In this document: piece after piece, positions 18,212 to 26,807 of the stretch
How positions within the stretch are numbered: the first letter of the stretch is position 1
Layout of the letters: each line of letters starts with the position of its first letter
Assembly: GCA_041558415.1 (NCBI GenBank)
Contig: JBFFEY010000018.1
Span: 1 to 49,057 of the forward strand
Direction of reading: 5' to 3'
Source: SG8-39 sp041558415
GTDB taxonomy: Bacteria; Pseudomonadota; Gammaproteobacteria; Burkholderiales; SG8-39
Length of the DNA: 49,057 nucleotides
The notes under the pieces: model-generated
The model's database searches: none
Seen by the model: only the letters and a program-made list of their open reading frames with translations
Told to the model about the DNA's origin: nothing
Made by a program: the position numbers and the translations under genes

Positions 18212-19019
18212 TCGGCCCAAGCCCGAGCGCTTCGCCGAGCGGCGGCGCCGGGAAGTGAAAGCGTACCGGCCCGTCGGGCCGCGCGCGCAGGAACTGGTCG
18301 AGATAGGGGTCGGTCGAGGCGAGTACGGCCTGCGGTGTGCCCTCGCCGACGACGACGCCGTCCGAGATCACGTAAACGTAGTCGACCACCTTGAGCGATT
18401 CGCTGACGTCGTAGGTGACCACGATCGAGGTGGTGCCGAGCGCGTCGTTCAGCTTGCGGATCAGTGTGGCGACGACGTTTAGCGTGATCGGATCGAGGCC
18501 GGCGAAGGGCTCGTCGTACATCACCAGGCGCGGATCGTGCGCGATGGCGCGCGCCAGCGCGACGCGCCGCGTCATGCCGCCCGACAGGTCGCCCGGCATC
18601 ATGGCATGCGCATTGCGCAGCCCCACGGCCTGCAGCTTCATCAGCACCAGCGGCCGAATCAGATCCTCCGGCAGGTCGTAATGCTCGCGGATCGGGAAGG
18701 CGATGTTCTCGTAGACCGACAGATCGCTGAACAGGCCGCTGGTCTGGAACATCATGCCCATGCCGCGGCGCAGTGCGTAGAGGGCGTCGGCGTCGAGCTC
18801 GGGCACGTTCTCGCCGTACACGCGGATCTGTCCGCGCGGCGGTCGCAGCTGGCCACCGATGAGCTTGAGCAGGGTCGATTTGCCGCAGCCGCTCGCGCCC
18901 AGAATGGCGACCACCTGACCGCGCGGCACGGCAAGCGACAGGCCCTTGAAGATCGGCAGCTCGCCGTAGCTGAAATGCAGGTCGCTGATCTCGACGACGT
19001 TTTCGGTGTTCGCGCTCAC
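18195..19019 (-). CDS. MlaF-like ABC transporter ATPase (orphan)
   Basis: 274 residues from a GTG start. Walker A GASGCGKST is at 41-49, Q-loop Gln92, signature LSGGM at 145-149 and Walker B LVMYDEP at 165-171. Sequence resembles MlaF, the ATPase of the phospholipid/lipid-asymmetry transporter MlaFEDB. No mlaE, mlaD or mlaC follows; the gene stands alone. The H-loop, normally His, reads VVTYDVSES with Tyr203 (codon TAC), which could slow or abolish ATP hydrolysis. The C-terminal 40 residues extend beyond the core and could mediate contacts with a membrane partner encoded elsewhere. Confidence 0.85.
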   Translation of the reverse strand: MSANTENVVEISDLHFSYGELPIFKGLSLAVPRGQVVAILGASGCGKSTLLKLIGGQLRPPRGQIRVYGENVPELDADALYALRRGMGMMFQTSGLFSDLSVYENIAFPIREHYDLPEDLIRPLVLMKLQAVGLRNAHAMMPGDLSGGMTRRVALARAIAHDPRLVMYDEPFAGLDPITLNVVATLIRKLNDALGTTSIVVTYDVSESLKVVDYVYVISDGVVVGEGTPQAVLASTDPYLDQFLRARPDGPVRFHFPAPPLGEALGLGPISPSE

Positions 19020-19050
19020 GCCGCAAGTCTAGCCCAGCACCCGCGCGCCG

Positions 19051-19056
19051 TAGAAT
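19051..19056 (+). promoter_or_regulatory. Candidate -10 box for srkA
   Basis: TAGAAT lies 6 bases before the srkA ATG. If used, transcription would begin at or next to the start codon, giving a leaderless mRNA. No good -35 box is seen 16-18 bases upstream. Confidence 0.35.
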
Positions 19057-19062
19057 CGGAGC

Positions 19063-20052
19063 ATGGATGATGCCTCGAGCCACCCGTATACCGCGCTCAC
19101 GCCGGACCGCGTCCTCGATGCCGTCGACAGCGCCGGCTGGCGCAGCGACGGGCGCCTGTTCGCGCTCAACAGCTACGAGAACCGCGTCTACCAGATCGGG
19201 CTCGAGGACGGCTCCAGCGTGGTGGCGAAGTTCTACCGCCCGGCGCGCTGGAGCGACGCGCAGATCGGCGAGGAGCACGCCTTCGCGCTGGAACTCGCCG
19301 CGCGCGAGATTCCGGTCGTGGCGCCACTGGCGCGTGACGGCCGCACGCTGTTCGCGCATGCGGGGTTCCGCTTCGCCGTCTATCCGCGGCGCGGCGGGCG
19401 CCCCCCCGAGCTCGACGACCCCGCCGTGCTCGAGTGGATCGGCCGCTTCCTCGGCCGCATTCACGCGGTCGGCGCGACGCAGCCCTTCCGCGAACGGCCG
19501 GCACTCGACCCGCAGAGCTTCGGCCGCGAGCCGCGCGACTTCATTGTCGAGCAGCACCTCGTGCCGGACGAGCTGCGCGAGGCCTGGTCGAGCATCGCGG
19601 CGCTCGCGCTCGAGACGGTCGGGCGCCGCTGGCAGGAGGTGAGCGGCGTGGCGCGCATCCGCCTGCATGGCGACTGTCATCCGGGCAATATCCTGTGGAC
19701 GGACGACGGACCGCACTTCGTCGACCTGGACGACTGCCGCAGTGGCCCGCCGATCCAGGACCTGTGGATGCTGCTCTCGGGCGAGCGCGAGGCGATGCAG
19801 CGCCAGCTGGCCGCCGTGCTGCGCGGCTACGAACAGTTCTGTGACTTCGACGCGCGCGCGCTCACCCTCATCGAGCCGTTGCGCACGCTGCGCCTGCTCC
19901 ACTATGCGGCGTGGATTGGCGCGCGCTGGGCTGACCCTGCCTTCCCGGCGGCCTTCCCCTGGTTCGGCACCCCGCGCTACTGGCAGGACCGGGTTCTCGA
20001 GCTGCGCGAACAGGTGGCAGCGATGGACGAACCACCGCTCGAAAGGCCCTAA
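19063..20052 (+). CDS. srkA: SrkA/RdoA-type stress-response Ser/Thr kinase
   Basis: 329 residues of the YihE/SrkA family, which has a choline-kinase-like fold. Visible are the Lys in VVAKFYRP, catalytic loop RLHGDCHPGNIL (near residue 203-214) and metal-binding VDLDDCRSGP. In E. coli SrkA phosphorylates Ser/Thr and counters stress-induced death, perhaps by restraining the MazEF pathway. The gene is divergent from the MlaF-like ATPase and ends 3 bases before the convergent BKACE gene. Confidence 0.9.
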   Translation: MDDASSHPYTALTPDRVLDAVDSAGWRSDGRLFALNSYENRVYQIGLEDGSSVVAKFYRPARWSDAQIGEEHAFALELAAREIPVVAPLARDGRTLFAHAGFRFAVYPRRGGRPPELDDPAVLEWIGRFLGRIHAVGATQPFRERPALDPQSFGREPRDFIVEQHLVPDELREAWSSIAALALETVGRRWQEVSGVARIRLHGDCHPGNILWTDDGPHFVDLDDCRSGPPIQDLWMLLSGEREAMQRQLAAVLRGYEQFCDFDARALTLIEPLRTLRLLHYAAWIGARWADPAFPAAFPWFGTPRYWQDRVLELREQVAAMDEPPLERP

Positions 20053-20055
20053 ACG

Positions 20056-20991
20056 TCAGAAACCGACGTTCTGCGCGCCCTTCAGCTTCAGCATCGCACG
20101 CGCGTCGTCCGGCGTTGCCACCGCGAGGCCGAGCTCTTCCAGGATGCGCCGCGCCTTTGCAACCTGCTCGGCATTCGACTCGGCGAGCCGCCCCGGGCCG
20201 AGCCAAAGGCTGTCCTCCAGGCCGACACGCACGTTGCCGCCCATCACCGCTGACATCGCCGCGGTCTGCATCTGACTGCGCCCCGCGCCGAGCACCGACC
20301 AGTAGTAAGCGTCGCCGAACAGGCGGTCGGCGGTGCGCTTCATGTGCAGGACGTCCTCGGCGTGCGCGCCGATGCCGCCGCGGATGCCGAACACCGACTG
20401 GATGAAGAGCGGCGCTGTTACCAGTCCGCGGTCGAGGAAGTGCGCCGCGGTGTAGAGGTGGCCGATGTCGTAGCACTCCATCTCGAAGCGCGTACCGTTC
20501 GCCGAGCAGGACTCGAGGATGTAGGCGATGTCCCGGAAGGAGTTCTTGAAGATGCGGTCGTCGCTGCCCTCCAGGTACGGCTTTTCCCAGTCGTACTTGA
20601 ACTCCTTGAAGCGCTTGAGCATCTCGTAGAGGCCGAAGTTCATCGAGCCCATGTTGAGCGAGGCCACTTCGGGCTTGAGCTCGAGCGCGGGCCGCAGCCG
20701 CTCCTGCGCCGTCATCGTCGCGGCGCCGCCGGTGGTCAGGTTGATGATCACGTCGCTCGCCACCGCGATCTGCGGCAGGAACTCGTGGAACAGCTCGGGA
20801 TCCTGCGACGGGCTGCCGTCCTCGGGCTTGCGCGCGTGCAAGTGCACGATCGCGGCGCCTGCCTGCGCCGCGCCGATCGCCGCCTTGGCGATCTCCGCCG
20901 GCGTGATCGGCAGGTGGGGCGACATGGTCGGGGTGTGGATAGAGCCGGTCACCGCGCAGGTGATGATGACCTTGCCTTGGGCTGCTGCCAT
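20056..20991 (-). CDS. BKACE-family beta-keto acid cleavage enzyme (DUF849)
   Basis: 311 residues, typical length. BKACE enzymes condense a beta-keto acid with acetyl-CoA and release acetoacetate plus a new acyl-CoA; known members act on 3-keto-5-aminohexanoate and dehydrocarnitine. Family signs are the His pair in IVHLHARKPEDG (near residue 46-48), INLTTGGAATM, ASLNMGSMNFG and GNVRVGLEDSLW with the conserved Glu. An AGGAGG site 8 bases before the ATG fixes the start at 20991. It is 26 bases downstream of the hydroxyacyl dehydrogenase gene in the same direction, so the two probably act in sequence on one compound. Confidence 0.9.
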   Translation of the reverse strand: MAAAQGKVIITCAVTGSIHTPTMSPHLPITPAEIAKAAIGAAQAGAAIVHLHARKPEDGSPSQDPELFHEFLPQIAVASDVIINLTTGGAATMTAQERLRPALELKPEVASLNMGSMNFGLYEMLKRFKEFKYDWEKPYLEGSDDRIFKNSFRDIAYILESCSANGTRFEMECYDIGHLYTAAHFLDRGLVTAPLFIQSVFGIRGGIGAHAEDVLHMKRTADRLFGDAYYWSVLGAGRSQMQTAAMSAVMGGNVRVGLEDSLWLGPGRLAESNAEQVAKARRILEELGLAVATPDDARAMLKLKGAQNVGF

Positions 20992-21017
20992 GGGATGTGC
21001 CTCCTCTCGGTCGCTGC

Positions 21018-21995
21018 TCAGTCGTTGTCCTGTTCGGCCATGCGGCGCTTGTGCGCCGCGAGCGCCATGAGGCGCCGGTCGCGCCAGGCGGCGCGTTCGG
21101 CGAGACGATCGGCGGCGAGCTGTGCGCGGCGCTCGGCTTCCAGCCGCTTCACCGCCGCCGCATCCCAGTCGCGCGGCGTTTGCGCACGGTCCATCTCGAC
21201 CATCGTCGCCGCATAGCGCGCTGCGTAATCCGCAACGCCGCCGGGCGCGTTTAGGTCGATGGTTTCCATCGGCCCCATGAACGACCAGCGCAGGCCCAGC
21301 CCGTCGCGCACCGTCTTGTCGATGTCCTCGGCCGAGGCGACGCCGTCCTCGTAGAGGCGCAGCGCCTCGCAGACCAGCGCGGCCTGCAGGCGGTTGAGGA
21401 TGAAACCCGGGATCTCGCGTCGCACGATCACCGGCACCTGACCGGCGCCCGCGTGCAGCGCGCGGGCCCGCTCGAGCACCGCCGCGTCGGTCCACGGCGC
21501 CGGACACAGCTCCACCACCGGCACCACGTGCGGCGGGTTCACCGGATGTGCCACCAGGCAGCGGTTGCGCCCGGGGAGCGCCTCCGAGAACGCCGACGCG
21601 GGAATGAAAGAGGTCGAGCTCGCCAGGATGCAGTCCGGCGCGGCGATCCGGTCCATCGCGGCAAAGATCTCCTTTTTCGCATCGACCGTCTCGCGCACGT
21701 TTTCCTGCACGTACTGTGCGCCCTGAAGGGCCTGTTCGAGCGACTGCGCCGCGCGCACGCGCGCCAGCACCTGCGCCGGTGGCTCGTCGACGAGGCCAAA
21801 GCCGTGCATCTCGCCGAGCGTGCGCTCGATCCAGACGAGCGCCGCGCGCGTCGCGCCGGGCGCCGTATCGGTGAGCGTGACCGCACGCCCTGCGCGGGCG
21901 AAGACGATCGCCCAGGCACGCCCGATCAGGCCCGCGCCGACGATCGCGACGCGCGGCGCCGGCGCCGGCGACCCGGGCATTCCGTTCACTGCCAT
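21018..21995 (-). CDS. 3-hydroxyacyl-CoA dehydrogenase family, lambda-crystallin/carnitine-dehydrogenase type
   Basis: 325 residues. The NAD site GAGLIGRAWA is near residue 20, ASSTSFIPASAF carries the substrate Ser, and AHPVNPPHVVPVVELCP is the His-containing catalytic stretch. GLRWSFMGPMETIDLNAPGG is very like lambda-crystallin/L-gulonate dehydrogenase and L-carnitine dehydrogenase members of this fold. A charged, probably helical tail of about 60 residues follows. It most likely oxidises a free beta-hydroxy acid to the beta-keto acid that the downstream BKACE cleaves. Start 21995 is chosen because the Rossmann strand follows directly. Confidence 0.85.
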   Translation of the reverse strand: MAVNGMPGSPAPAPRVAIVGAGLIGRAWAIVFARAGRAVTLTDTAPGATRAALVWIERTLGEMHGFGLVDEPPAQVLARVRAAQSLEQALQGAQYVQENVRETVDAKKEIFAAMDRIAAPDCILASSTSFIPASAFSEALPGRNRCLVAHPVNPPHVVPVVELCPAPWTDAAVLERARALHAGAGQVPVIVRREIPGFILNRLQAALVCEALRLYEDGVASAEDIDKTVRDGLGLRWSFMGPMETIDLNAPGGVADYAARYAATMVEMDRAQTPRDWDAAAVKRLEAERRAQLAADRLAERAAWRDRRLMALAAHKRRMAEQDND

Positions 21996-22086
21996 CGACG
22001 TCTTCCAGAAGAAATGCAGCGCGCAGTGTAGCCGAGCCGCAACGAGGCGCCGCAGCCGGTCGAGCCGCATGCTAGGATCGTTTCGC

Positions 22087-23730
22087 ATGCCGGCATCGCC
22101 GCTCGTCGCACTCGAACGCATCAAGGATCGCTACGGTCCCGGCTCAGGAGCGGCGAAGCGCGCACTGCTCGGCCGGCTTGCGCGCACGCGATTGAAAACC
22201 GCAGGACAGATTCTGCGCCTGCACGAGGCGCTGTGTTTCCTGCGCGCCTATCCGGACGACGCGCGCCTGCGCGCACAGGTGGCGCGCATGCTCGCAGCGT
22301 TTGCACGGCGTGCCGACCTGCGGCGGCAGCGCGCTGCGCTGGAGAACAGCGGCATCGCCGGCACCGTCATCCGCCACGCCTATTTCTGGCCGATGCTGCG
22401 CTGGGTTGCGCGGCGCTGGCCGCAGCAGCTGACGCTCGACCGCGCCGACGCCGTCGCCGCGCGGCGCATCGAAGCGGTGCTCCCGGTTCTGCTGACCACC
22501 GCGGAGGCCGAATGGACACGCGCGCCCCGGCCGCAGGGCTTTGCGGCGCTCGACTGCCTGCGTCCGAGACGCGCCACCGACGCAGCATTTTTCATGCACC
22601 TGATCGAGGCACTGCCCGGCGATGGCCGCACGCGCGAGGCCTTCCATGACGCGATCGAGCCGTTCTACACGCTGGCGCCGGGCGCGACGACGCCCTCGCG
22701 CACACTCGCCCATCACGCAACAGGCCCGCTCGTCTACCAGCGCGCGCCGCTTGCCCGTACGCGGCCCGACCTGCGCGCGGAGATCCGCCGCGCACCGCTG
22801 CGCGTACGCCGCGTCGGCGCCCGCGAGGGCGAGGCGCTGCTCGATCTGGCGCGCGGCGCGATGCTCACGCGCGAGCGCGACCTCGACGCTTTTGCCTACG
22901 GCGATCCGCGCGCGCTGCGCCTGGTGCACGAGTCGGGCGGGCTGGCCTTCGCGCTGAACGGCGTCATTGCCGAGCGCCGTGCGCCGATCGCGGCGCTGTT
23001 CGGGGCGCTCACGTTGCAAAACGGCGTACCCACCGGCTACATTCAGCTCGACATCGCGGGGCGCTCGGCGGCGATCTCGTTCAACACCTTCCCGACGTTT
23101 CGCGGCGCAGAGGCCGCGCGGGTCTTTGCGCGCATGCTGGCGATGGCGCACCACCTGCTCGGCGCGCGCTCGTTCACCATCGAACCCTACCAGCTCGGCG
23201 ACGGCAACGACGAGGCGATCGAGTCGGGCGCCTGGTGGTTCTACCGCAAGCTTGGCTTCGTGCCGCGCGCGAGGACGGCATTGCGCCTCGCGCGCCGCGA
23301 GGCGCAGCGCGGCAGGCGCTCGAGCGGCGTCACGCTGCTTCGGCTCGCGCAATCGCACCTTTATTTCGAGCTCGAACCTGCGCGCGCGTGTCCGCTGCCG
23401 CCGCTTGCAGAGATCGGCGAGCGCATCTCGCGCACGCTCGCCGCGCGCAGCGTCGATCGGACTGCGGCGCTCGATACCTGCAGCCAGGAGGCGCTCGAGA
23501 GAACCGGGCAGCGCTCGCTTGCCGGCTGGCGCGTTGACGAGAAGCTGGCTTGGCGGCGCTGGGCGCCGCTCATCGTCTCGCTGCCCGGCCTCGGGCGCTG
23601 GTCAAAGGCGGAAAAGCGCGCGCTGATCGACGTGGTCCGCGCCAAGGCAGGCGCGAGCGAGCTCGACTACATCCGCCGCTTCAACGCGCACCCGCGCCTC
23701 GCGCGCACGCTGCTCGGTCAGATCGTGTAG
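22087..23730 (+). CDS. Unrecognised 547-residue protein with GNAT-like segment
   Basis: No confident family. Residues about 1-230 are Arg/Ala-rich and helical. Residues about 250-430 look like an acyltransferase of the GNAT type: PTGYIQLDI, then FPTFRGAEAARVFARML, and AWWFYRKLGFVPR, which mirrors the common FYxKLGF ending. The C-terminal 120 residues are helical. No signal peptide or membrane segment is present. TAGGAT at 22073-22078, 8 bases upstream of the ATG, could be a -10 box giving an almost leaderless mRNA. The 3' end overlaps the convergent SDR gene by 13 bases. Confidence 0.75.
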   Translation: MPASPLVALERIKDRYGPGSGAAKRALLGRLARTRLKTAGQILRLHEALCFLRAYPDDARLRAQVARMLAAFARRADLRRQRAALENSGIAGTVIRHAYFWPMLRWVARRWPQQLTLDRADAVAARRIEAVLPVLLTTAEAEWTRAPRPQGFAALDCLRPRRATDAAFFMHLIEALPGDGRTREAFHDAIEPFYTLAPGATTPSRTLAHHATGPLVYQRAPLARTRPDLRAEIRRAPLRVRRVGAREGEALLDLARGAMLTRERDLDAFAYGDPRALRLVHESGGLAFALNGVIAERRAPIAALFGALTLQNGVPTGYIQLDIAGRSAAISFNTFPTFRGAEAARVFARMLAMAHHLLGARSFTIEPYQLGDGNDEAIESGAWWFYRKLGFVPRARTALRLARREAQRGRRSSGVTLLRLAQSHLYFELEPARACPLPPLAEIGERISRTLAARSVDRTAALDTCSQEALERTGQRSLAGWRVDEKLAWRRWAPLIVSLPGLGRWSKAEKRALIDVVRAKAGASELDYIRRFNAHPRLARTLLGQIV

Positions 23731-24494
23731 CGCACGTCGGCGCAGACCGACAGCGCCTGCCCGGTGATGTGCTTGCCGGCGTCGGTGGCGAGGAACAGCG
23801 CCATGTTGGCGATGTCCTCGGCGCTGACGAATTCGCGCAGGCTGACGCTGTCGAAGATGCGCCGGCGCATTTCGTCCTCGCTGATGCCGAGGCCCTTGGC
23901 CTTGTCGCGGATCACGCGCTCGATCCGCTCGCCCTCGACGTAGCCCGGCTGGATGCAGTTGACGCGCACCTTGTCCGCGCCGGCCTCGACCGCGAGGCTC
24001 TTGGTGAAGCCGACCACCGCCCACTTCGCCGCGGCATAGGGCGTACGCATGGCGAAGCCGAGGCGCCCGGCGACCGAGGACAGGTTGATGATGCTGCCGC
24101 CGCCGGCGGCCTTGATCAGCGGCATCGCCTTGCGCGTGCAGTAGAACATGCCGTTGAGGTCGATCGCGATGCAACGCTCCCAGTCCTCGAGCGCGATGTC
24201 CTCGACCCGGGCGGTGGGACCGGCGATGCCGGCGTTGTTGACCAGCACGTCGAGCCCGCCGAGCGTACGCCCGGCGTCGGCGAACAGCCGGTCGACATCG
24301 GCGGGCTTGGCGACGTCGGCCACCGTCTGCGTCACGGTCGGCAGCGACTGCTGCGCGTCGGCCAGCGCCCGCGCGTCGATGTCGCAGATGTGCACCCGCG
24401 CGCCGTGCTCGACGAAGCTGCGCGCAATCGCGCGACCAATGCCCGCCGCGCCCGCCGTGACGAGAACGCGCAGGCCGCTGGCGGTTGTATTCAT
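23718..24494 (-). CDS. SDR-family oxidoreductase
   Basis: 258 residues. Cofactor loop TAGAAGIG near residue 13, NNAG near 88, Ser in NLSSVAGR and YAAAK as the Tyr/Lys pair near 151-155; ICDID at the end of strand 2 favours NAD. It is related to 3-hydroxybutyrate or 2,3-dihydroxy-type dehydrogenases, but substrate is unknown. The ATG lies 2 bases after the stop of the molybdenum hydroxylase gene, so the two are co-transcribed and may belong to one catabolic route. Confidence 0.9.
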   Translation of the reverse strand: MNTTASGLRVLVTAGAAGIGRAIARSFVEHGARVHICDIDARALADAQQSLPTVTQTVADVAKPADVDRLFADAGRTLGGLDVLVNNAGIAGPTARVEDIALEDWERCIAIDLNGMFYCTRKAMPLIKAAGGGSIINLSSVAGRLGFAMRTPYAAAKWAVVGFTKSLAVEAGADKVRVNCIQPGYVEGERIERVIRDKAKGLGISEDEMRRRIFDSVSLREFVSAEDIANMALFLATDAGKHITGQALSVCADVRYTI

Positions 24495-24496
24495 GC

Positions 24497-26788
24497 TCAC
24501 CCCTTGTCTTGCAGTGCCCGCCAGACGCGCTCCGGCGTCATCGGCATGTCGAGGTGCGTGACGCCGCGCGAAGCAAGCGCGTCCAGCACCGCATTGACGC
24601 CCGCGGGCAGCGAGCCCGCGACGCCGGATTCGCCCGCGCCCTTGGCGCCGAGCGGGTTGGTCGTGCAGCGCGCCACGTGGTGGCCGAGCGCGAGCATGGG
24701 AAGGTCGTCGGCGCGCGGCATCGCGTAGTCCATGAAGGACGCGGTGAGGAGCTGCCCGTCCTCGGCATACACCAGGTGCTCGCCAAGCACCTGTCCGAGC
24801 CCCTGCGCCACGCCACCGTGGATCTGCCCCTCGACGATCGTCGGATGCACGACCTCGCCGACGTCGTCGACCGCCGCGTAGCCGACCACGCGCACCTCGC
24901 CGGTGTCCGGGTCGACCTCCACCTCGCAAACGTGGCAGCCGTTCGGGAAGCTCATCTCGAGCGCGGTGAAGGTGGCCACCGCCTTGAGCGCGTCGGCCTT
25001 CTTCTGCGCGAGCGCCGTCCAGCCCACGCGCCGATCGGTGCCGGCGACGCGGAACTCGCCCTTGCCGTACTCGATGTCGGCGGCGGCGGCCTCGAGCAGC
25101 TCGCCCGCGACTTCCTTGCCCTTCCTGATGGCCTCGTCGGCCGCAAGCTGCATCGCGCCGCCAACCATCATGGTGGAGCGCGAGGCGACGGTGGGGATCC
25201 CGCCCGGCACCTCGTCGCTGTCGCCCTGGATGATGCGGATTTTCGAGACGTCCACCTGCAGCTGCTTCGAGAGGATGAGCGGCAGGGTGGTCATCTGGCC
25301 CTGGCCCATCGCCTGCGCGCCGGTGCGCAGCACCGCCGTGCCGTCGGGCTCGAAGCGCAGGTCAGCCACTTCGCTGAGCGGCGCGCCGCCCGCCACCTCG
25401 AGGAAGCAGCACAGGCCGATGCCGCGCAGGCGCCCATTGGCCTCTGAGGCGTTGCGCCGCGCGGCGAAGCCCTTCCAGTCGGCGAGCCCGAGCGCCTTGT
25501 CGAGCACCGCCTCGAACTCGCCGCTGTCGTAGGTCTGGCCGCTCGGCGCCTTGTAGGGCATCGCGGAAGGCGGAATCAGGTTTTTCCGGCGCAGCTCTAC
25601 GCGATCGATTCCGCTCGCGCGCGCGGCTTCGTCGACCAGGCGCTCGACGAGGTAGATGGCCTCGGGGCGCCCGGCGCCGCGATACGGCCCGAGCGGCGCC
25701 GCGTTGGTGAGCACCATCTTCACGCCGGTGTGGATCGCCGGTATGCGATAGACGCTGGAGAGGCAGTTCTTGGTGTTGTTGGTGGCGACGATCGCGGCGT
25801 AGGTCGAGGCATACGCCCCGATGCCGACCTGCGTGCGCGCGCGCAGCGCGAGGAAGCTGCCGTCGGCATCGAGCGCGAGCTCGCCCTGCAGCATGCCGTC
25901 GCGCCCGTGCGTGTCGGCGAGGAAGCTCTCCAGCCGCGTCGCGCACCAGTGCACCGGGCGCCCGATCTTCTTCGCCGCCGCCATGAGCGCCGCGTACTCG
26001 GCGTAGGTCTGCACCTTCATGCCGAAGCCGCCGCCGACGTCGTGTGTGAGCACGCGGATCGTCTCCTGCGGGCACTTGAAGACGCTCTCGGCGAGCACCT
26101 TCCTCACGAGCGCGACGCCCTGCGTCGAGACCGTGAGCGTGTAGCGCCTGCCGTCCCAGGCAGCGCTCGCCGCGCGCGGCTCGAGCGCGCTCGGCGCCAC
26201 GCGATTGTCCTCCAGCCGCACCGCGACCTTGTGCTTCGCGGCCCTGAACGCGGCGTCCACCGCGGCCGCATCGCCATGCTCCCAATCGAGCGCGAGGTTG
26301 CCGGGCGCGGCCTCATAGAGAAGCGGCGCGCCTTTCGCGAGCGCGCGCTCCACGGTGGAGGCCGCGGGCAGCTCCGCGTAGTCGACCTGCACCGCGTCCA
26401 CCGCGTCGAGGGCCTGGGCGAGCGTCTCGGCGACGACGAGCGCGACGGGCTCGCCGACGTAGCGCACTCGGTCCGTCGCGAGCACCGGCATCTGCGTGAC
26501 AAACATCGGCTTGCCATCCCGGCCTGGCAGCAGCACGCCCGGCGGAATGCCGCCCAGATCGAGGTCGGCGCCGGTCAGCACGGCAAGCACGCCGGGCATC
26601 TTGGCCGCGTCTTTGGCGTCGATGCCGCGCAGCTTCGCGTGGCCCATCGCCGAGCGCACGAATGCCGCATGCGCATGACCCGGCGGGCGCAGGTCGTCCG
26701 TGAAACGTCCGCGGCCGGTGAGCAGCGGGTCGTCTTCGCTGCGCGGCATGCCGCGGTCGCTGCCGAATCTGGATGCATGCACGTTCAT
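24497..26788 (-). CDS. Xanthine dehydrogenase family molybdopterin-binding large subunit
   Basis: 763 residues. The N-terminal a/b-hammerhead domain (DPLLTGRGRFTDD) and the Mo-cofactor domains follow the CoxL/XDH order. GGGFGMK, the active-site loop PYRGAGRPEA and the catalytic Glu in GAKGAGESG are intact. The loop is the form II type; form I CO dehydrogenase would have a CSFR motif, so CO oxidation is unlikely. It hydroxylates an unknown carbon compound, transferring electrons through FeS and FAD subunits that are normally adjacent. Neither is present in this window. It is followed by an SDR gene after 2 bases, and preceded by an HTH-only GntR gene. Confidence 0.9.
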   Translation of the reverse strand: MNVHASRFGSDRGMPRSEDDPLLTGRGRFTDDLRPPGHAHAAFVRSAMGHAKLRGIDAKDAAKMPGVLAVLTGADLDLGGIPPGVLLPGRDGKPMFVTQMPVLATDRVRYVGEPVALVVAETLAQALDAVDAVQVDYAELPAASTVERALAKGAPLLYEAAPGNLALDWEHGDAAAVDAAFRAAKHKVAVRLEDNRVAPSALEPRAASAAWDGRRYTLTVSTQGVALVRKVLAESVFKCPQETIRVLTHDVGGGFGMKVQTYAEYAALMAAAKKIGRPVHWCATRLESFLADTHGRDGMLQGELALDADGSFLALRARTQVGIGAYASTYAAIVATNNTKNCLSSVYRIPAIHTGVKMVLTNAAPLGPYRGAGRPEAIYLVERLVDEAARASGIDRVELRRKNLIPPSAMPYKAPSGQTYDSGEFEAVLDKALGLADWKGFAARRNASEANGRLRGIGLCCFLEVAGGAPLSEVADLRFEPDGTAVLRTGAQAMGQGQMTTLPLILSKQLQVDVSKIRIIQGDSDEVPGGIPTVASRSTMMVGGAMQLAADEAIRKGKEVAGELLEAAAADIEYGKGEFRVAGTDRRVGWTALAQKKADALKAVATFTALEMSFPNGCHVCEVEVDPDTGEVRVVGYAAVDDVGEVVHPTIVEGQIHGGVAQGLGQVLGEHLVYAEDGQLLTASFMDYAMPRADDLPMLALGHHVARCTTNPLGAKGAGESGVAGSLPAGVNAVLDALASRGVTHLDMPMTPERVWRALQDKG

Positions 26789-26807
26789 CGTCGGCTCTCG
26801 ATGGATG

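Noticed and set aside
18195..19019. Complete Mla operon
   Set aside because: No mlaE, mlaD, mlaC or mlaB gene follows; the next minus-strand position is the msrB convergent end.
24497..26788. CO dehydrogenase large subunit (CoxL)
   Set aside because: The active-site loop is PYRGAGR, not the CSFR type with Cys needed for the Mo-Cu site; CoxM and CoxS are absent.
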